From Fagopyrum homotropicum (lineage: Eukaryota > Streptophyta > Magnoliopsida > Caryophyllales > Polygonaceae), in the NCBI GenBank assembly GCA_033239125.1, contig BSWB01000002.1, positions 48,705,001 to 48,769,000 on the forward strand: a stretch of 64,000 nt of DNA, in the 5' to 3' direction. The translations under genes and the position numbers were made by a program. A model generated the notes under the pieces. It was not told the DNA's origin. It was given only the letters and a program-made list of their open reading frames with translations, and ran no database searches. How positions within the stretch are numbered: position 1 is the stretch's first letter; each line of letters starts with the position of its first letter. Shown piece by piece: positions 58,494 through 64,000 of the stretch.

Positions 58494-59991
58494 TGATAAA
58501 TTAGGGTAGTTTTTAGAGTTTTTTTATTGCATTAGCGTCGGTTTATGCTACTAACTCCTTGGTCCAGAAGAAGAAGATCAAAAGAAGCTAAAGAAGGAGT
58601 CATAAGCACTTAGGAGTGAAGATCGATCACGAAGCAAAGCTTCTGTTTCCTCACCGCCCTTGCGGGTCCTTGCAGCCGCCCCTGCGGATGACGTTTTCAC
58701 TGGAACGCTCCCTGCGCCTTCACCAGCGCCGGCCATGAAGTGTGTCACCGCCCCTGCGCCACTCCTTGGCGCCCCTGCGGTGACCTGCCCTGAAGATATG
58801 AAGAACAGCTCCCCTGCATCTCCCACTACGCCCCTGCCTGCGCCCCAACCTCGGAGCTGGAAGATGAAGAGGCTATGTCGACGCCCCTGCGTCGACATAG
58901 GGACGCCCCGGCGGCTTGACATCAAAAACGTCAAGAAGGCGAAAGGTCAGACGTTGAAGTGCATTAAATATCCGCCCCAGCGGAATTGTGTAGCCGCCCC
59001 AGCGGCTCTGAAGAAGATCAACCGATTCTGCCTAAACCGCCCCTGCGGTTCCTGAAGGCCGCCCCTGCGGTTTAACGCCAGAAGCTTTACTCCGGTTGTT
59101 TACACCACCTTTATGGCATTTAAGGTGGCTGTTTTAGGCCAACTATTTACTCCTAATTAAGTGTCTTTTGTAGTATAAATAGTCCATGGCTGATTGCTAG
59201 AATGATCCATGCTTTTCCTCACAAAATCCATTTTAGACTTGAGTTTTCCATTGTAATGAGTTGCTAACTCCCTTGCTACATTGGGTTGGTTTGAAGCTGC
59301 TTTGTTACTTTGGTTGTAAGTACTTTATAATATAAATTTTCATTCAGTAATACTTTGTGTTTCCTTGATCTCCATTGTCTAATTGCATGTTTACTATTGC
59401 TTGAGATTGATCACCTTAGATTCTAAAGTGCATGCAAACAACTAGGATTAATAGGTTCCGGGTTCGGGTCTTTAATCTAGTAGCAACTTTAAGTAATAAC
59501 GGGTTGTGATTACTTAATGAAAAGGAACACAAATATAAAGATAAATTTAACGGTTTTAATCTTCTCTTTATATCCCTTAGTCTTTGTTTGAAAGCTAACC
59601 TGTTATTTGTTCTTGTAGGTTTACCGAACTTTAATAGGTTAAGTTGTGTTAATGCCGGTTGGCTCAACACATATATACGATCGAGACGGGAGATTACTTG
59701 GAAACTTGTAAAAGGAACTCACCAAAGTAGCAGTTGCATGCTTAGAATCAACCTAGTGTATATTCATCCATTATTGTCTTACTTGTCGCATTAATCGTTT
59801 TCATAAGTTTTTGTGCATCAATTCAACCAACCCCCCCCCCTTGTGTCACTTGTCCTTATAATCGATAATTGTATCTAAAACACCTTAATCTCTTGGGTTC
59901 GACCCTTACTTAATCACTATACTTGTTCTTAGTGCTATGTCGGGATTTACTTTTGATTGGGTATAGACGACCATAGAAATACCGTAGGTCA
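58494..59991 (+). repeat. 5' LTR of element G
   Basis: TGATAAATTAGGG..GTAGGTCA, about 1.5 kb; start inferred by comparison with F. TATAAATA at 59174-59181. Eleven or more GCCCCNGC-centred motifs lie at 58650-59075, all upstream of the TATA box. CTCTTGGGTTCGACCCTTAC near 59893 is a phrase shared with the F LTR end. Confidence 0.7.
58650..59075. repeat. Cluster of GCCCCNGC-centred inverted repeats (G)
   Basis: A constant core GCCCCTGC or GCCCCAGC has different but complementary flanks: TCC..GGA (58971-58984), AGCC..GGCT (58992-59007), AACC..GGTT (59035-59050) and GTCACC..GGTGAC (58744-58784, with a nested second core). The longest is at 58873-58900: arms CTATGTCGACGC and GCGTCGACATAG, 12 perfect pairs around CCCT. 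Confidence 0.9.
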
Positions 59992-59996
59992 AATTT

Positions 59997-60013
59997 TGGC
60001 GCCGTTGCCGGGA
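59997..60013 (+). other. Primer-binding site of element G (tRNA-Asp type)
   Basis: TGGCGCCGTTGCCGGGA, five bases inside the LTR end. Sixteen bases match the tRNA-Asp complement used by B. Confidence 0.85.
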
Positions 60014-60062
60014 AGTTTTAGTGTTTTATTGTTATTATTGATTATTGGTTTGAACCATTTTT

Positions 60063-60299
60063 ATGGTTCAAACCCATGCTACTAATTCCGGCTTTGCTTC
60101 TTTTGATCCAGAAATTGAGAGGACGCAGATCCGGCAACAAAGACAACAACAACTTCAACAAGAGATGGTTGACCGTACTCTTCGTCAACTTACGCAGCCC
60201 AACTTGGCTCAAGACCCTCTTGCGGTCGCTATACCGGCACTAGGGGAAGGAGTCAACTTTGAGCTCAAGCCGGGCCTCATCCACTTGCTCCCATCCTTC
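60063..60299 (+). pseudogene. gag: gag N-terminus of element G, truncated by insertion
   Basis: ATG at 60063. Gln-rich helix (IRQQRQQQLQQEM), then TLRQLTQPNLAQDPLAVAIPALGEGVNFELKPGLIHLLPSF, which parallels the F gag start (LRQLTQQDL..LIHLLPSFHGLSG). The frame is cut at 60299 by an LTR. The remaining gag should resume off the window. Confidence 0.75.
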
Positions 60300-60375
60300 T
60301 GTTCGCTCCAAACGGTGTGTGTGCAAGCTTTAAATTTATAACCCTAGATGTAAGCTTAAAACAAGGATGCGAACC
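60300..60375 (-). repeat. LTR fragment I (A-family end)
   Basis: TGTTCGCTCCAAACGGTGTG.. resembles the reverse complement of the A LTR end more than that of the D LTR, so it is a separate insertion (left flank CCTTC). H interrupts it after 76 bp. Confidence 0.55.
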
Positions 60376-62069
60376 TGTTCGCCACTTAGCGTGCGTGCAA
60401 ATAAGCTTTAATTATAAAACTAGAAATCAAGGAAGCGAACCCGCAGTGTACGGATCGATATAGTTGAGCAAGAATTCCAGAGTATCGAACACAGGGATTT
60501 GGGGGGTTAAATCCAGTTATAGATTATCAAGCAAGTAAATGTATGAAGCTTTTCAAATATTGGGAAAACAACAATCCTAAAGATCCAAGAATGCAGCTGT
60601 GGCAATCGATTCAAGATATACTTAAAGATATAAGGACAGAGTTGAGGTATTCAAAGGTATACGAAAGTAAGGTAATCGTACTGTGAAGTTCCAAAAACCT
60701 TATATGACCCACCCAAAAGACACTCTCTATAAAGGTTGTTGAGGCTTCAATATAGAAAAGATCTAAAGGTAAGAATTAACGTCAAATACCCAAACTTATA
60801 ATCCAAGGATCAAGACTAACTAAATCAATTAAGGTTGTGACACTCACAATCGAGGTAGAGGTTGTTGAGGCTTCACTACCACCTAGAAGAGGCAAGCCAA
60901 GACTAAGTTAAAGCAAATCTTTAACTTTGGATTAAAGTAAAAGCAAGTTCGTAAACTGACACAAAATTACGGGTAGTTCTTGAGTTCCACGGCCGTGGAA
61001 GCTCAAGAACAGACCGTGGATTAGGTTCGTCGGCGATTCTCTCTAACTCTCAGGGTCCAATCTATTTACGATCGATCTATCATCATCTAAGCCACAACTA
61101 TCAACCCTTCACCTTAGAATTGCTAAAGGGTTTTAGCCAACAACAGTCATATTGATATCAAATTCAAGGTTTAAAAGAATGAAAGATGAAAACTTCAGAA
61201 AACCTTTAATAACCTTCAAACTAATCTCAAATCCACAAATCAAGAACAATAATGTCAATGGTTTCGGAATAACACAAGCAATCACAATCTTAGATTAAAA
61301 GGGAAGAACGGGATGTCAATCCGTCTTCTAATCAAACCTAAGTATGAAGCGTAATCTCCTTGCGAACAATCTTCCAAATCTTCAACTCTTCCGTCAATCC
61401 GGAAATCTCAATAGCAAAACGCAATCTCTCTACGGAAATCTTGAAACCCTAGGCACATGCAATAAGCGTAGGAAAAGTGTAAGCGAAGGTGACAGAATCT
61501 CTCTTCTTCCGTCCTTTTATAGTGTAAGATAAAATATTGGCCCGGCCCAATTGCGAAGAAGATCGTGGCTTATAATATTGCGTAAAAGATCGCCAAGATC
61601 ACGGTCGTGGAAGGGTTCCACGCCCGTAATTTAGAGCGTGGAAATTGGTCACGGTTTGACACAACCCTCCACGGCCGTAGAAGTTGCTGGAATGAACCAC
61701 GCCTCTCTTGCCAAGGTTCCACGACCGTGGACTTGAACGTGGAATGTAGTACGGCCGTATTTTAGAGCGTGGTTTAGAGGTAGTTCGTGGTTTTCCTTAG
61801 TCTCGTGCTATTCTTCAAGTTAGCACCTTCCTTAGCTCCTAGAGATGTCCTCAATCCTTGGACATGCTCAATCAAACTCCATTCTTTCTCAATCCGTTTG
61901 GAATTAGCTCTAAATCGCCTACAATCAACACAAAGCTTATGTAGACCTCTATATCGGCAAAATAGATAAACTAACTCACAAATGCTTCAATGCTTTATCA
62001 ATGACTATCAATATAGATGAAATACACATAGAAAACGTGCCTAAAATATCACAATATTTCATGCTAACA
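60376..62069 (-). repeat. 3' LTR of element H
   Basis: 1694 bp, sense TGTTAGCATG at 62069 to ..GGCGAACA at 60376, closest to the B and C LTRs. Sense TATAAAAG at 61514-61521; palindromes TACGGCCGTA near 61750 and CCACGACCGTGG near 61720 upstream, extended hairpin 60976-61010 downstream. Confidence 0.9.
60976..61010 (-). repeat. Extended LTR hairpin (H)
   Basis: GTTCTTGAG + TTCCACGGCCGTGGAA + one unpaired G + CTCAAGAAC: 35 bases, 17 pairs. Against C (GATCTTGAG/CTCAAGATC) the second pair is swapped from A-T to T-A. Confidence 0.8.
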
Positions 62070-63429
62070 AATAACCCCATACTTGCCACTTGCTTGTCCC
62101 AAAGCAAGGTCTTTCAAAAGCTCTAAAACTCAAGTTAGGATGAAATATGTGTACCTTCTTAAAGCAAAACTTCTTTTGGATAAATGTGCCTTCTAATCAA
62201 TAGATCATTCTCAAATCTTGCTTCATTCGTTTATAAAACTTTCATACACATAATCAAAGAGTAAAGAGTAAAGAAAGTTCATGAATCAATCAAACTTCCA
62301 TGTAAACATCATAACCTTCAAACATTATCAAAATCAATCATAAGAAACTTCAATTTAGATCACCAAGCCATATAACATTCTTTTGATCTTAAGGACTTTC
62401 AAACAAGGTCTACATTGTGGAAAGGGAAGGAAAACTTTAAGGAATGTGGTGCATGAATCCGGGAAAGTGGATAACTACTCTTTTCTTCTTCTCTTGCGGT
62501 TTCTGCAGCACTTTCAACTTAGAGCTTCACTCTCTTCTTTTCATTTTTCGACTTTACTTTTGGAGTTATGGATAGAGGTGCACAAAAACCGAAGCCTAGG
62601 AGATTGGCGTTTCTCAATTTTTATGAGATGCCTCAAAGCCTTAGCGCACATACCATAATCCGCTAGGAATATCGCTCAATCCGACTTTGGCAAAACACAA
62701 ACACCCGGCTATGTGAATGGTGCCGAGTTACTCATCGTCATGATTGACTTCCCCAAACCTATAATTTCTTTCTATTCCTTTGAATGCAAAGTATTGCTTT
62801 CATGGCCCTCCCACATCAAACATGTCTTTTTCATTCAACTTCTCCAAATTCCCGGATAGGTAAGGAGGTCATAATTTCAATGAGGGGCTAAATGATCAAA
62901 GAAAGAAGAAAGAAAATCGAATTGCCTTAATCATCTCAAAAAGAAGCATAAGAACTTATTATGTGATTTCAACCTTAATTTCTCAACATGATTTAAGTAA
63001 CATTCATCACATTATGAAATTTGCAAAAGAAGGATAGTCAACTCATTCAATTTCTTTTCAATTCACTATTTGTTTAAGCATGCGATTGTAATCAAAACTC
63101 AATTCACAAGTGGTGATTATCATAGAAATCATCTCTATCCTTAGAAGCACAAAATTTTCAAAATTTTTCAAATTTTATGGGGTTTTCAAGTTCTTTTTCA
63201 TGCAATGCAGTAATGAAACGTGTAACAATAGAATGAAACATTCAAGATAGTCTCAATAGAAGCAAATAAAGTGAGTAAGAGTTATTACAAACGATTAGTC
63301 ACACCCCACCCCATACTTGGAACAAACATTGTCCCTAATGTTCAAATAAAAGAAAAAGAAGAAAAGAAAGAAAGAAAAAGAACTCACAAAACGGTGGTGG
63401 AGCGGCTAAACTGTCGGTCCTCGAGGTCG
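62070..63429 (-). other. 3' region of element H
   Basis: Non-coding. Polypurine tract beside the LTR (62070-62090), conserved block (best 62565-62765), pyrimidine run, and a second AAGTATGGGGTGGGG motif after ORF3 (63300-63325). Confidence 0.7.
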
Positions 63430-64000
63430 TCACTGCGGTGGAGGTGGAAACGGAGAGAAGCTAGGATCATAGTACCGCCCGAACTGCTGGCGGTAGACGT
63501 CTCTCATCATATGGTCAAGGTCATCCATACGTGCATCTCTAGCGTCACCTCGAAACTCCAAAGCTCCCACCCTATCTGAAAGGCTGGTAGCCCACTCTGG
63601 CAACTGCTCATACCAACCAGGCGGCTGGCTGTACCATCCCGGTGCATCTGAAGGTGTTGGTGCTGGTGGTGGCGGTGCCTGTGTAGACCATGGTGGTGGA
63701 GCTCCGTACCACGCAGGAGGGGCCTCCATCCAAGTGGGTCTCTCGCTCACGCTGGCGCGGCGAGAAGATGATCCTGAAGCTCTGGCGGGACGTGGAGAAC
63801 GTCTAGGCATGTCAGGAGCTGCGTACGGCTGATCCGGGAATGTGCCAAAGTCCTGCTAAGCTCCTCCTCCTCCCTCATAGTCATCTCCTCCCATCTCCTC
63901 CTCTACAACTGGCGGTGGTAGAACGTAGGGAGGGGCTACAATCCTGTTCGCATGCATAGCAGCGAACGTCGCCTTCCAGTTATGGCGTCCAGCCATAATG
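63430..64000 (-). pseudogene. ORF3 C-terminal part of element H
   Basis: Matches the end of ORF3 of C: HNWKATFAAMHANRIVAPPYV near the edge, acidic/Gly region, RRSPRPARASGSSSRRASVSERPTWM, Trp/Pro tract (PAWY, PPWS, PGWY, PGWY, PEWA), coiled coil and FPPPPQ end at 63430. A TAG at 63856-63858 replaces Gln of the GPEQDFG motif of C. The N-terminal part is off the window. Confidence 0.82.

Larger units (their letters stand above)
58494..60299 (+). mobile_element. Element G: gypsy element, 5' LTR, primer site and gag start
   Basis: 5' LTR, primer-binding site and N-terminal gag; the rest lies beyond insertion I/H, off the window. The LTR start resembles that of F (GGTAGTTTTTAGAG.., GAAGGAGTCAT), and its palindromes share the F core. 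Left flank GCGAG is the candidate duplication. Confidence 0.75.
60376..64000 (-). mobile_element. Element H: Athila-type element of the B/C family, runs off the right edge
   Basis: Minus strand. 3' LTR, 3' region and the C-terminal part of ORF3 lie inside the window; gag-pol is beyond the edge. Flank GAACC at 60371-60375 is the candidate duplication. Confidence 0.9.

Noticed and set aside
58873..58900. Rho-independent terminator
   Set aside because: Strong GC hairpin, but no U run, and the context is a plant LTR.
60300..60375. 5' LTR of element D
   Set aside because: The first bases and the following stretch fit the A LTR end better than the D 3' LTR, so I treat it as a separate insertion.
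1..64000. Host protein-coding genes
   Set aside because: Every substantial frame is explained by retroelement coding sequence, its opposite-strand shadow or low complexity.

Overview
The window looks like plant (angiosperm-type) heterochromatin built almost entirely of nested LTR retrotransposons. I found no host gene, rRNA, tRNA, CRISPR array or satellite. The evidence is Ty3/gypsy gag-pol polyproteins of Athila type, LTRs of 0.5-1.8 kb ending TG..CA, primer-binding sites matching the 3' end of plant tRNA-Asp, 5-bp target-site duplications (TSDs), and fragments of chromodomain-bearing gypsy elements.

Layout, with my own element letters. A (1-7553, +) is an Athila-like element that has lost RT and the integrase core; it sits in chromovirus J (7554-8618, +). 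K (8619-9387, 9388-10530, 19905-20686, 33938-34259, -) is an unidentified element that appears to interrupt the LTR of J. F (10531-19899, -, TSD CAATC) lies in K and keeps gag, protease and ORF3 but no RT or integrase; a solo LTR (17682-19357, +) lies in its 5' LTR. C (20692-33932, -, TSD GGGTT) is a complete Athila-type element, also in K. E (34260-35760 and 48818-49491, -) is a chromovirus cut by B (35761-48817, +, TSD GCTGC), a complete Athila-type element, and by D (49492-58493, -), which lost its integrase. D is cut by G (58494-60299, +), G by LTR fragment I (60300-60375), and I by H (60376-64000, -). The deepest visible chain is J<K<E<D<G<I<H.

A complete element (B, C) runs: LTR, tRNA-Asp primer site, gag-protease-RT-RNase H-integrase in one frame, a spacer, a second gene in the env position (ORF3, ATHILA ORF-1-like, no visible membrane segment), a long 3' region with a conserved non-coding block, polypurine tract, LTR. 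The paired LTRs of B and of C differ at only about 1% of sites by eye, so both insertions are young, yet both polyproteins are broken. Only ORF3 of C is open.

The most unusual signal is a set of short GC-rich inverted repeats found in nearly every element. Each family has its own arm sequence, but the two arms stay complementary: ATACGGCCGTAT and CCACGGCCGTGG in B/C/H, CATCTCGACCGAGATG in A, CACCTCGGTCGAGGTG in D, AATCTCGGCCGAGATT in K, and variable arms around a GCCCCNGC core in F, G and chromovirus E. They cluster just upstream of the LTR TATA box, recur in the transcribed LTR part, and also occur in linkers inside the polyprotein frame and around ORF3. A second covarying hairpin, with loop AGGCAA or AGACAA, follows the end of pol in five elements.
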